Below the pieces are notes generated by a model, which worked only from the letters and a program-made list of their open reading frames with translations, was not told where the DNA came from and did no database searches. Shown piece after piece: positions 1-7,891 of a stretch of 64,000 nt of DNA; position 1 is the first letter of the stretch; the number at the start of each line of letters is the position of its first letter. The translations under genes were made by a program, and so were the position numbers. The DNA is from Flavobacterium sp. MC2016-06 (GTDB taxonomy: Bacteria > Bacteroidota > Bacteroidia > Flavobacteriales > Flavobacteriaceae): contig NZ_WMID02000005.1 in the NCBI RefSeq assembly GCF_009711165.2, positions 218,135 to 282,134 of the forward strand, in the 5' to 3' direction.

Positions 1-395
1 GACATTTGTAAAAAAAATAGTATCTAATTTTTTAACATTTAATATATTGATTTATAGTAAGTTGAGTTTGTTTTACTGGTTTTGGTTCAATTTTTTTTTC
101 GTATAAAAAACCAAAACATTCTTTAAGCCGTAGATACCCCTATAAATAAAAATCTAATTATGAAAACTTAAATATAAACGGGTATTTAAATCATTTATAA
201 ATTTTTTGAAGTATAGCGATACTAAAAAATAGACAAAATTAATAGTACTTAAGTGTCGAATTAATTCTACAGGTTCTATATAAATCTGCTACAAATCTAT
301 ATGATTTAAATAATGAAATTTGTGACTTAAATCAATTGACGATTGATATAATTCATTGTGTAAATAAAGACTTATGAAATATAAAATAAATATTG
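1..395. other. AT-rich intergenic region
   Basis: No convincing gene is seen here. The stretch is very AT-rich, with T-runs and several stop codons in all frames. It must hold the promoter and leader of the gene that starts at 396, but I cannot fix a promoter motif with confidence. Confidence 0.5.
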
Positions 396-1490
396 ATGAA
401 TAAAAAATACATATTCTACATTATAATTTTTCTACTGCTAAATGTTTGTTTCCCTTTTAAATCATTTTCTCAAAAGAATCTTTATGCTGGAATAGAAATT
501 GGAAGTAAAGGAATAAAATTTTCGGTAATTGATGTAAATAACATTAAAAAAGGAGATTACACAATATTATCGTATTGGACAGAAAATGTTGGAATTGCTA
601 AAGGCATCGCTATAGATGGAAAACTTGCTAATGAGGACATGAATAATGCAGGATATGTTGTTGTTGGGAATTTAAAAATCATTAGAACCAAATTTAATGT
701 TCCTGATGAAAACATCTTTATTGTTGCTTCTTCTGGAGTAGCAATGGCAAATAATACTGCAGAATTAAAAACTAAAATTAAGAATCTAACCAATAAAGAC
801 CTTGATTTTATTGATGCCGAAACCGAAGGTAAAATGCTTTTAAAAGGTTCTATACCTCCTACAGAATATAACGATGCCATAATTCTGGATATTGGCGGCG
901 GTAATACAAAAGGTGGATTCGTAAATACTCAAAATCAAAATAAATTTGAATTTTTTCCTTTAAAATTAGATTATGGAACAATAACGTTGACAGAAGCAAT
1001 TAATAAAACAATTGTAATTCCAAGTCAAATAAATGATATGTCTGTTTATAAAGAAAAATCATTTGAATATGCTCCTATTTTGCGAGATAAAATAAAAGAG
1101 ATGCTTAATGCAAAACCAATGTCATTAAGAAAAAATGAAATTTATTTATCAGGCGGAGCTATTTGGGCTTTTGCAACTTTATACTATGACAAAAATACCG
1201 AAGACCATTTTGTGCCATTAGAATACCAAGACATTATTGATTATGATGCAGTCTTGAAGAATAATTTTGTGAAGTATGAAAACTTAGCTAAAACCAGTAA
1301 AGAAGCAGAAAAAGTTATTAATGCATACAGTCAAAGACATTTAATCTCGGCAAACAATATATTAATTGCCTGTCTGGAAAGTATTCCTAATTTAAAATCA
1401 AAGAAAATATATTTTGCTAAAGAAGGACAAATAGCATGGCTTGTTTCCTATGTTGTTGATCGTTCAAAAAAAGTCAAGAATAATTTCTAG
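396..1490 (+). CDS. Exported Ppx/GppA-like ASKHA-fold protein
   Basis: The 364-residue product starts with a clear signal peptide (hydrophobic residues 5-20, likely cut after the Ser-Gln near 26). It then shows the two phosphate-binding loops of the actin/Hsp70/sugar-kinase fold: GIEIGSKGIKFSVI at about 32-45 and ILDIGGGNTKGG at about 164-175. The second loop is typical of Ppx/GppA exopolyphosphatase and guanosine pentaphosphatase proteins. Those enzymes normally act in the cytoplasm, so an exported version is odd. The ATG at 396 is preferred over a TTG one codon earlier. The C-terminal half carries a GGAIWA motif that fits the same superfamily. The substrate is unknown; polyphosphate or another phosphoanhydride is only an inference. 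The next gene follows after 94 bases and may be co-transcribed. Confidence 0.65.
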   Translation: MNKKYIFYIIIFLLLNVCFPFKSFSQKNLYAGIEIGSKGIKFSVIDVNNIKKGDYTILSYWTENVGIAKGIAIDGKLANEDMNNAGYVVVGNLKIIRTKFNVPDENIFIVASSGVAMANNTAELKTKIKNLTNKDLDFIDAETEGKMLLKGSIPPTEYNDAIILDIGGGNTKGGFVNTQNQNKFEFFPLKLDYGTITLTEAINKTIVIPSQINDMSVYKEKSFEYAPILRDKIKEMLNAKPMSLRKNEIYLSGGAIWAFATLYYDKNTEDHFVPLEYQDIIDYDAVLKNNFVKYENLAKTSKEAEKVINAYSQRHLISANNILIACLESIPNLKSKKIYFAKEGQIAWLVSYVVDRSKKVKNNF

Positions 1491-1584
1491 TCAAAAAAAA
1501 AAACGATACCATTTACAATAAAACAATTTCCATATAGCTGTAACGGCTATTTATAACTAAACATAACAATTTAAAACAAGTAAA

Positions 1585-1959
1585 ATGTCTGACTTTTTAA
1601 CACAATTTGGGGATGAAATCAAAAAAAACATTCCTGGTTATATAGCAACTGCTGTAACCGAAATTAAGAGTGGTATTTCTTATTACAGTGATTCTGCCGT
1701 AGCCGGTTTTGATCCAGAATTAGCTTCTGCTTTCAACCTTGAAGTTGTAAAAGCAAAGTTAAATGCTATAAGTGCATTAGGATTAAAACAAGCTATTGAT
1801 GAAATCATGATTTCCCTTACAGATCAAATTCACATTATTGATATCTCAGAAAACAATGAGTATTTTATTTATTTAGCTGTAGATTCAAAAGTTGCTAATT
1901 TGGGATTAACAAGAGCATTATTGAATAAATACAAAAAAGAGATTTCAGGTAAACTGTAA
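1585..1959 (+). CDS. Small roadblock/LC7-like protein
   Basis: This is a 124-residue cytoplasmic protein with no signal peptide. Its centre and C-terminus resemble the roadblock/LC7 (MglB-like) fold: an alternating beta region around residues 75-105 followed by VANLGLTRALLNKYKKEI, which fits the typical final 'anlGl.r' helix of that family. In bacteria such proteins usually bind small Ras-like GTPases, for example MglA, but no GTPase gene lies nearby. The assignment rests on pattern only and a different alpha/beta fold is possible. A hairpin at 2056-2097 ends the transcript. Confidence 0.4.
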   Translation: MSDFLTQFGDEIKKNIPGYIATAVTEIKSGISYYSDSAVAGFDPELASAFNLEVVKAKLNAISALGLKQAIDEIMISLTDQIHIIDISENNEYFIYLAVDSKVANLGLTRALLNKYKKEISGKL

Positions 1960-2055
1960 ATTTATTAAGCCTTTGTAACCTTCTTTATCAAGATCGCTGC
2001 AGGCTATTATCAGCTTATAACTTGTTTTGTAAGAATACAATACTGGCAAAATGAT

Positions 2056-2097
2056 TTTAAAAAGCTTATTGATTTTTTTTTCAATAAGCTTTTTAAA
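2056..2097 (+). terminator. Hairpin terminator after the roadblock-like gene
   Basis: The arms 2056-2072 and 2081-2097 are perfectly complementary over 17 bases, around a loop of eight T. The right arm runs into a short T tract. It lies 97 bases after the stop at 1959. Confidence 0.6.
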
Positions 2098-2221
2098 TAT
2101 AGTTTAAGATGTGTTTTTGGTACTAATAGCAAAGTCCGTGAATTAAGATAGAAATATAATACAACAAAGCTAAAACAAACCTATTAATGTTTGGTAAATA
2201 AAGAGCTGTTAGAGCATTTTG

Positions 2222-2692
2222 ATGGATAAATTAAATGAAGTTTTAGAAATTAGTTTTAATGATTTTGATACCATAAAAGACATCCTTTATGAATCTAAAT
2301 TGATAGAGGAAAAACTTTTTAATTTAGAAAATGCTGCACTGCTGATAAAAGATAAATTACGCAGAAATAAGATTAAAATTTTTATAAAGAAAGAAGACAA
2401 TATTATTGTAGGTTTCTCAATCCTGCATTACAAAATAAATCCACGTTTGCTGCTAAAATGCAATTGGCATATTTCTTATCTCTATGTCAAAAAAGATTTT
2501 AGAAGAAAATATATTGGGAGAGAAATTATTGCTAAATGTATAGACTATGCTAGAAAAAATAATATTGAACATATTTCATTAAATACAGATACGCAAAATT
2601 ATGCAGCACAAATGCTGTATGAAAGTTTTGGTTTTGTTAGGAAAAACTACATTTCTAATTACTATTACTATGAAATGAAATTGCAGCAATAA
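2222..2692 (+). CDS. GNAT family N-acetyltransferase
   Basis: The 156-residue protein has the acetyl-CoA binding segment of GNAT enzymes: the strand ISYLYVKKDFRRKYIG with the R-R-K-Y-I-G pyrophosphate loop at about residues 94-99. The usual C-terminal strand-helix unit follows, ending in ESFGFVRKN. It would move an acetyl group from acetyl-CoA to an amine; the acceptor cannot be told. The ATG at 2222 is preferred over the TTG directly before it. An MFS transporter gene follows after 55 bases on the same strand. The two are probably one operon, which hints at detoxification or export of a small amine, but this is inference. Confidence 0.75.
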   Translation: MDKLNEVLEISFNDFDTIKDILYESKLIEEKLFNLENAALLIKDKLRRNKIKIFIKKEDNIIVGFSILHYKINPRLLLKCNWHISYLYVKKDFRRKYIGREIIAKCIDYARKNNIEHISLNTDTQNYAAQMLYESFGFVRKNYISNYYYYEMKLQQ

Positions 2693-2747
2693 AAAATACT
2701 TTTGATAGTATTCAATCCAAAAAACATATTTAATTTTTTTTTCATTT

Positions 2748-4010
2748 ATGATAACAACATTACTTAAAAATTACATAAAAAATTTCAGCCAATTTTCTCC
2801 AGAAGTAAAAGTATTGGCCGTTGCAACTTTTATTAATAGAATGGGAGCTATGGTAGTCCCATTTCTTTCTAAATACATGTTAGAAAAACTTCATTTTAGT
2901 TACGGTCAGATAGGCTGGGTAATGGTATTCTTTGGAGTAGGCTCTTTCCTGGGGACTTGGATAAGCGGAAAATTATCAGATAAAATTGGTTTTTATAAAG
3001 TTATGGTATTCAGTCTTTTTACCACAGGTTTTATATTCATCTTACTTCAATTTCTAACCAGTTTTTACAGTTTTTGTTTTGGAGTATTATTGTTAACCAC
3101 AATATCAGATATGTATCGACCAGCAATGTTAGTCTCTTTAGATACTTATGCTACCAAAAAAGAAAGTACAAAGGCATTATCATTAGTGCGCTCATCGGTA
3201 AATTTAGGTTTTATGTTTGGTCCGTTAATAGGCGGTATTATTATTACACTTTTCAACTATACTTTTTTATTTTATATCGATGGCTTGACTTGTATTTTAA
3301 GTATTCTATTATTTGTGTTTTTTGTAAAAGAAAGAAAACTGCCTTACAAACTAAACTCATTTAAATATCTAAAAGAAGAGAATTCTATTCTGGAAGACAA
3401 ACCATTTTTAATTCACCTTTTGGTTACTTTAATAACAGGTATATTGTTTTTTCAAATGTTTACAACACTATCTCTTTATTATAAAGAAGTCTTCAGTTTT
3501 TCGAGTATAGAAAGTGGTTTGTTTTTGGCACTGAATGGAGTATTAATTTTAATTTTTGAGTTGTCTATTGTATCCTATGTCGAATCAAAAAATATAGACA
3601 AACTTTTAATGGTTTCTTATGGAGTTTTAGCAATGAGCGTGAGTTATCTGTTTTTGTTGATAGAACACAGTATTGCAGCATTGATTGTAATGATGATTTT
3701 TATGACAATTGGTATTATGCTAACTTTTCCTTTTGCAAATTCATTTGTAAAAAAGAGATCTTTAAAGAAACAAGAAGGTAAATTTATGGCAGTTTTTACA
3801 ATGAGTTACAGCGTTGCACATATTCTGAGTACCAAATCGGGAATGGAAATTATAGAATTATATGGCTATAGAGCAAATTGGGTCTTTTTATCTTGTTTGG
3901 GTTTTTTAGGTTTTATTTTGGCTTATCGTTTGATTTTTATTGTAAAAAAAGAAAAAGAATCCATCAATGAAAAAATTGTAGAATCCTTATTTTCAACAGG
4001 TAATAAATAA
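2748..4010 (+). CDS. MFS transporter
   Basis: A 420-residue protein with about twelve hydrophobic membrane segments. It has the major facilitator signature loop between segments 2 and 3 (GSFLGTWISGKLSDKIGFYKV, about residues 65-85), where G-x-L-S-D-K-I-G matches the family motif. The length is typical of drug or metabolite antiporters of this superfamily. It lies 55 bases behind the GNAT gene and is followed by a hairpin at 4121-4154. The substrate cannot be inferred from sequence. Confidence 0.8.
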   Translation: MITTLLKNYIKNFSQFSPEVKVLAVATFINRMGAMVVPFLSKYMLEKLHFSYGQIGWVMVFFGVGSFLGTWISGKLSDKIGFYKVMVFSLFTTGFIFILLQFLTSFYSFCFGVLLLTTISDMYRPAMLVSLDTYATKKESTKALSLVRSSVNLGFMFGPLIGGIIITLFNYTFLFYIDGLTCILSILLFVFFVKERKLPYKLNSFKYLKEENSILEDKPFLIHLLVTLITGILFFQMFTTLSLYYKEVFSFSSIESGLFLALNGVLILIFELSIVSYVESKNIDKLLMVSYGVLAMSVSYLFLLIEHSIAALIVMMIFMTIGIMLTFPFANSFVKKRSLKKQEGKFMAVFTMSYSVAHILSTKSGMEIIELYGYRANWVFLSCLGFLGFILAYRLIFIVKKEKESINEKIVESLFSTGNK

Positions 4011-4120
4011 GTTATAAGCCAAAAGTGCAATAAGTTTAAAAAAAATGCTTTTAGACCAAGTCCAAGTAATCGAAAATTTCGTATGTGATTTTATTCGATA
4101 TAGCTTGTATAGTTATAAGT

Positions 4121-4160
4121 CAATAATCACTTTAATTTTTTAAGATGATTATTGTGTTTT
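4121..4160 (+). terminator. Candidate terminator after the MFS gene
   Basis: Nine-base arms CAATAATCA (4121-4129) and TGATTATTG (4146-4154) are followed by TGTTTTTT. The stem is AT-rich and the loop is 16 bases, so it is only moderately strong. Confidence 0.45.
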
Positions 4161-4202
4161 TTATTATGGTAAAAGATCAAGCTTAATAATTTAAACATTG
4201 TC

Positions 4203-4835
4203 ATGAAAAAAAAATTAAAGGTTTTATTAGTAGACGATCATAGTGTAGTACGTCATGGAGTGTCTGTATTGTTAAAAAAGACTTTTGAGGAAATTGCTAT
4301 AACTCACGCCGAAAATTTTGATGAGCTTACCAGTAAATTAATAGAAAAACAAGATTTAATTTTTTTAGATATAAATCTTCCTGGAGGAAATAGTACTAAA
4401 ATGATTAAACAAATCCGATTAAGCAATCCTGATCTGCTTATTATGATGTTTTCTGCTTATGATGAAAGTCGATATGCTTTGCGGTATATACATGCTGGTG
4501 CTAACGGTTTTTTAAATAAATACAGTAGTGACGAAGTCATTATTAATGCTGTTCAATTATTATTAGAAAACGGAAATTACATAAGTGATGCTGTAAAAGA
4601 AAAAATTATAGAAAATGCACTTTATAATAATCCTATAAATCCTTTAGAAAAATTATCAGACAGAGAAATTGAAGTCGCAGAACTACTTGTAAATGGTGAC
4701 GGAAATATTGAAATTTCGAATAAACTAAATATCCAAATGACAACCGTAAGTACTTTTAAAAGCAGAATTTTTGAGAAACTCGGAATTAATAATATTGTCA
4801 AATTAATTGAAATTTTAAAAGTATATAGAAATTAA
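4203..4835 (+). CDS. LuxR/NarL-family response regulator
   Basis: The 210-residue protein has an N-terminal receiver domain with acidic pair D11-D12, phospho-acceptor D56 (in FLDINLPGG), S84 and K106. Residues 150-205 form a GerE/LuxR-type helix-turn-helix beginning LSDREIEVAELLVNG. Phosphorylation at D56 would control DNA binding. No histidine kinase gene is adjacent, so it is an orphan here. The gene stands alone with about 190 bases upstream and 250 downstream. Its targets are unknown; the L,D-transpeptidase-like gene downstream is a possible one on position only. Confidence 0.85.
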   Translation: MKKKLKVLLVDDHSVVRHGVSVLLKKTFEEIAITHAENFDELTSKLIEKQDLIFLDINLPGGNSTKMIKQIRLSNPDLLIMMFSAYDESRYALRYIHAGANGFLNKYSSDEVIINAVQLLLENGNYISDAVKEKIIENALYNNPINPLEKLSDREIEVAELLVNGDGNIEISNKLNIQMTTVSTFKSRIFEKLGINNIVKLIEILKVYRN

Positions 4836-5087
4836 CTTTTTTCTTGATGAGGTAACATTACTTTTAGTGAATTTTAGGCGCATTTAATTGTTGTTTATCG
4901 GAATTTTAGAAATATTTTTTTCGTAAAAGGCATAATATCAAATATTTATATTATATTTAACATTGGAAACATGGGAATTATGTAAAATTTCTACATAATT
5001 TTGCAAAGTGAAAAAGTCAAATATAAAAATGATGTTTTTGACACTGCAAACCCAATCTGCTGTTAACTTTAATTTATTGCCCTGCTT

Positions 5088-5690
5088 ATGAGAGTATTTT
5101 TTATGGCACTGCTTTTTTCTTTAAGTTCTTTTACTACCTACAATGTAACAGATAAAAAAGAAATATTAAACGAAATTGAACTGGTAAGACTTACAGATCA
5201 TGTAAGCGAAGTAAAATCTTTTACTGCTTTAAACCGTGGTTACAACAGAAAAATTGCTTTTCTTGTTGATATGAAAATCAAATCAGGAAAAAACCGTTTT
5301 TTTGTTTATGATCTTGAGAATGAAAAGATCATTGATCAGGGACTTGTTGCACATGGCTCAGGTTCAGAGACAGGAATTAAAGGTGATATTTTACAGTTTA
5401 GTAATGAGCCAAATTCTAACTGTACTTCATTAGGACGTTATTGTGTAGAGAAGTCTTATAATGGTGTTTTTGGAAAAGCTTTTAGACTTAGTGGTTTGGA
5501 CGAAACCAATAGCAATGCTCAGAAAAGAGCAATCGTACTTCACTGCTATAAAGAGGTTCCAGACGAAGAGAAAGAATATTACATACTAAACAGTCATGGC
5601 TGTCCGATGGTAAGCGAAGTGTTTTTTAAAAGACTTCAAAAAATAATAGAAAGTTCTGATTCTAAAATCATGCTTTCAGTTTATTATTAA
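5088..5690 (+). CDS. Exported murein L,D-transpeptidase-like protein (YkuD_2 type)
   Basis: The 200-residue protein starts with a short hydrophobic export signal (residues 3-17). The catalytic signature S169-H170-G171-C172 sits in NSHGCPMV, and H152 precedes it in VLHCY. This pattern matches the murein L,D-transpeptidase catalytic domain family common in Bacteroidota. C172 would form the acyl-enzyme with the peptidoglycan stem peptide, giving 3-3 cross-links or anchoring in the periplasm. The length fits single-domain members. It is monocistronic and ends at the strong hairpin at 5742-5775. A precise substrate is not shown by the sequence. Confidence 0.8.
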   Translation: MRVFFMALLFSLSSFTTYNVTDKKEILNEIELVRLTDHVSEVKSFTALNRGYNRKIAFLVDMKIKSGKNRFFVYDLENEKIIDQGLVAHGSGSETGIKGDILQFSNEPNSNCTSLGRYCVEKSYNGVFGKAFRLSGLDETNSNAQKRAIVLHCYKEVPDEEKEYYILNSHGCPMVSEVFFKRLQKIIESSDSKIMLSVYY

Positions 5691-5741
5691 ATTCAGAAAA
5701 TGATACTTCTAGGATAATAGATGTCCTGACAAAATAGATAA

Positions 5742-5775
5742 AAAAAAAATGGTGTATTTATACACCATTTTTTTT
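5742..5775. terminator. Bidirectional terminator between convergent genes
   Basis: The 15-base arms 5742-5756 and 5761-5775 are fully complementary around a TTTA loop. The stem has ATGGTGTA at its core, with A-tract and T-tract flanks. It can serve the gene ending at 5690 on the plus strand and the one ending at 5804 on the minus strand. Confidence 0.85.
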
Positions 5776-5803
5776 ATTCCTATCTTTTATTGATCTTTTT
5801 CGA

Positions 5804-7264
5804 TCAAAAAAGTTTATCCCAAGGATTATTTGTACGGAAAGGCACGGCAGGAAAACCTTCTTTATTGATAAAATTAGATTGAGCAGTTTCGTTCCAGCCA
5901 AAACGTGCCGAAATGGGATGTGGCACTTCAGTTGAACTAAGAATTATTTTATTGTCTTTTATTACGGCTTCTGCTATTGCAAATTTTCCATCTGTTCCTG
6001 CTATGCTAAACCAGTTAAGCGGTTTTCCGTCGCGACTTGCCAGGCCGCTTCCGGTGTTTGTAAAAGTAAGTTCAATGTTATGATCCGTTATTTTCATTTT
6101 TTTATAAACAGGCCCAGAAAAAATAACGTTTTTTTGTCCGTAAGCCTTATTTGCAGCAAGAAGACTCAAACGACGGCCAACTTCCCATTTATATCCGGGA
6201 TGCAGATCGGCAATACTGTCGACCAAATCGGTAATGGCAATTGTGTTGGTATTTTTTAGATGAAGAGCAAGTCGCTGTGCTTCCCAAAATTCGGGAAGGT
6301 TTTCTGGATTGTGGGTGCGTTCATCTTTGGTGGTAGAATAGGCGTAAGGAGCAATTTGAACAAAGTAAAAAGGCAGTTTTTTGTCGTTCCAGTCGTTTCG
6401 CCAGCTTTCTATCAGTGTTTTAAGCTTATAAGCATATCGAATATTTTCATTCAAGAAACAATTTGATTCTCCCTGATACCAAAGAAATCCTTTTATAGTA
6501 AAAGGAATTAAAGGCTGTATCATCGTATCATAAAATTTACCAGGATCACCGCCATCACTGCTGAGTTTATCGAGCGTTTTTCCGTTTTTCATTACAGGAG
6601 ATACTTCCATTTTCGAAGCCTGAATCCAAGGTTCAATTCTGCTTCCAGGCACTGCAGCAGAAATCATTCCAATCGGCACATGCAATTTAGCATACAAATC
6701 TTTTGCAAAATAATAGCCTACAGCCGAAAAGTCCACCAAAGGTTTTCCCATTGCAGAATCCCAGCCAAGATGCTCAGGACTTGGATCCATGTATTTTCGA
6801 CGGTCTAGAAAAATGCGGATATTAGGATTGTCGGCCTTATTCAAATCATCCTCAGGCGGTTTATATCCTTTCGTAGCAGTTTCAAATTTACTGTATTTTC
6901 GCATGGCATATTCCATGTTTGACTGACCTGAACAAAGCCAGACCTCACCAATCAGTATGTTTTTTAAAACAATCGTATTACTTCCTTTAATAATCATTTC
7001 CTGTGGCGTAAACGATGCTTTCATTGCACTCAGTTTCACTGACCATTTACCAGAACTGTCAGCTACAGCTATTTTTTTCTGTCCGGCAAAATCTACCGAT
7101 ATTTTTTCACCCGCGCTTGCAGTTCCCCATATCGGTATTTCTTTTCGCTGCTGTAAAACCATATTATGCCCCAGAACCTTCGGAAGTGTAACTTGGCTAA
7201 AAAGATTGAAAGTGCATAGAAGTAAAATGCCTAATGAAGAGAAAGTCCATTTATTGGAATCCAT
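5804..7264 (-). CDS. Sialate O-acetylesterase family protein
   Basis: The 486-residue protein has a signal peptide (residues 7-23, ending at Ser-Gln). It has the SGNH-hydrolase block GEVWLCSGQSNMEYAM, with the nucleophile S115 in GQSNM. WYQGESN follows near residue 265, and a late DLHPGYKWEVGRRLS carries the catalytic Asp/His pair. These are hallmarks of 9-O-acetylesterases that strip acetyl groups from sialic acids or from acetylated plant polysaccharides. It sits next to a SusC/SusD pair in opposite orientation, so it probably belongs to the same glycan-use region. Which ester it cuts cannot be read from sequence. Confidence 0.85.
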   Translation of the reverse strand: MDSNKWTFSSLGILLLCTFNLFSQVTLPKVLGHNMVLQQRKEIPIWGTASAGEKISVDFAGQKKIAVADSSGKWSVKLSAMKASFTPQEMIIKGSNTIVLKNILIGEVWLCSGQSNMEYAMRKYSKFETATKGYKPPEDDLNKADNPNIRIFLDRRKYMDPSPEHLGWDSAMGKPLVDFSAVGYYFAKDLYAKLHVPIGMISAAVPGSRIEPWIQASKMEVSPVMKNGKTLDKLSSDGGDPGKFYDTMIQPLIPFTIKGFLWYQGESNCFLNENIRYAYKLKTLIESWRNDWNDKKLPFYFVQIAPYAYSTTKDERTHNPENLPEFWEAQRLALHLKNTNTIAITDLVDSIADLHPGYKWEVGRRLSLLAANKAYGQKNVIFSGPVYKKMKITDHNIELTFTNTGSGLASRDGKPLNWFSIAGTDGKFAIAEAVIKDNKIILSSTEVPHPISARFGWNETAQSNFINKEGFPAVPFRTNNPWDKLF

Positions 7265-7469
7265 ATTTTTCTGTTTTTTATAAAGTCACCGAATATCAAA
7301 AGTTTTCAATGTTTTTTTGCTAATGTAAAAGTGCTGTTATCCAGAATTATTTTCAGCTTATCTAACGAAATAATTTTTAACGAACAATTTCAAAAATAGA
7401 GAAATAGCGTACTGTATGCATCCTGTTGTGTCCTGAGAAACATTCTTCTAAAGTTTTTTTTCACGCAGT

Positions 7470-7485
7470 CCCGATAGCTATCGGG
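7470..7485. repeat. 16-base perfect palindrome
   Basis: CCCGATAGCTATCGGG is its own reverse complement. It lies just before the MITE-like repeat. It may be a dispersed palindromic element or a protein-binding site; only one copy is seen in this window. Confidence 0.5.
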
Positions 7486-7486
7486 C

Positions 7487-7600
7487 AATGTCATTAAGTT
7501 AAGCTATTTTTTCACGCAGATTCGGCAGATTTTTATTCTTTTTCCGCTAAAATCTGCGAAATCTGCGAGAAACTTTTTTTTAATAATCCTTAAAGTAAAG
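7487..7600. repeat. MITE-like intergenic repeat, copy 1
   Basis: This copy opens with AATGTCATTAAGTTAAG (7487-7503). It then has TTTTTTCACGCAGATTC, a pyrimidine stretch, CCGCTAAAATCTGCGAAATC and an A/T-rich tail ending near CCTTAA. The same order of blocks recurs at 45121-45242. The opening sequence is the exact reverse complement of the right end of copy 2. The right end of this copy has decayed. The CGCAGATT and AATCTGCG blocks can also pair inside the element. No coding capacity is present. Confidence 0.7.
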
Positions 7601-7736
7601 CAGCTTTTTTTTGTAAAAAGAAGAAGTCTTAAATATTGTGCTGTATTTTTAGCAGTTTACGTATTTTTTATTTTTTTAAGAATTTTCTTTTGGAATGTAT
7701 TTTTTTAATGCCTAAAAAAGCGCCTAAATGCAATAT

Positions 7737-7804
7737 CAAGACTTTAGGATACCCAAAAACGTATTTTATTACTCCCTATTAGAACCATTTATTAGTCAAT
7801 TTTG
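7737..7804 (+). promoter_or_regulatory. Conserved box and -7 element upstream of susC
   Basis: The block CAAGACTTT (7737-7745) is followed by TACCCAAAAACGTA and TTTATTACTCC (to 7775). These recur with 33 of 39 bases identical at 13497-13535, ahead of the lyase-like gene. At 7797-7804 the sequence CAATTTTG is close to the Bacteroidota -7 consensus TAnnTTTG. The gap from box to -7 is 21 bases, against 20 at the second site. No -33 TTG is seen at the usual distance, which suggests an activator-dependent promoter. The regulator is not identified. Confidence 0.65.
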
Positions 7805-7891
7805 CCCCGTAAATTATTTATTACGATTTAACCAGTATTGTAATGATTTTCAAAAACTAACTATTTAATTAACCAAAAATTGAAACCAAGA

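Larger units (their letters stand above)
7265..7736. other. Intergenic region with dispersed repeats
   Basis: No gene is seen. The region carries a 16-base perfect palindrome (7470-7485) and a MITE-like repeat (7487-7600), listed separately. The rest is AT-rich and without clear structure. Confidence 0.6.

Noticed and set aside
3074-3364. Open frame of 96 codons inside the MFS gene
   Set aside because: It is in another frame of a clear membrane protein gene and is rich in unlikely aromatic residues.
4996-5003. TAATTTTG, exact match to the -7 consensus before the L,D-transpeptidase-like gene
   Set aside because: The only upstream TTG is about 30 bases away, too far for a -33 element, and such AT-rich matches are frequent by chance.
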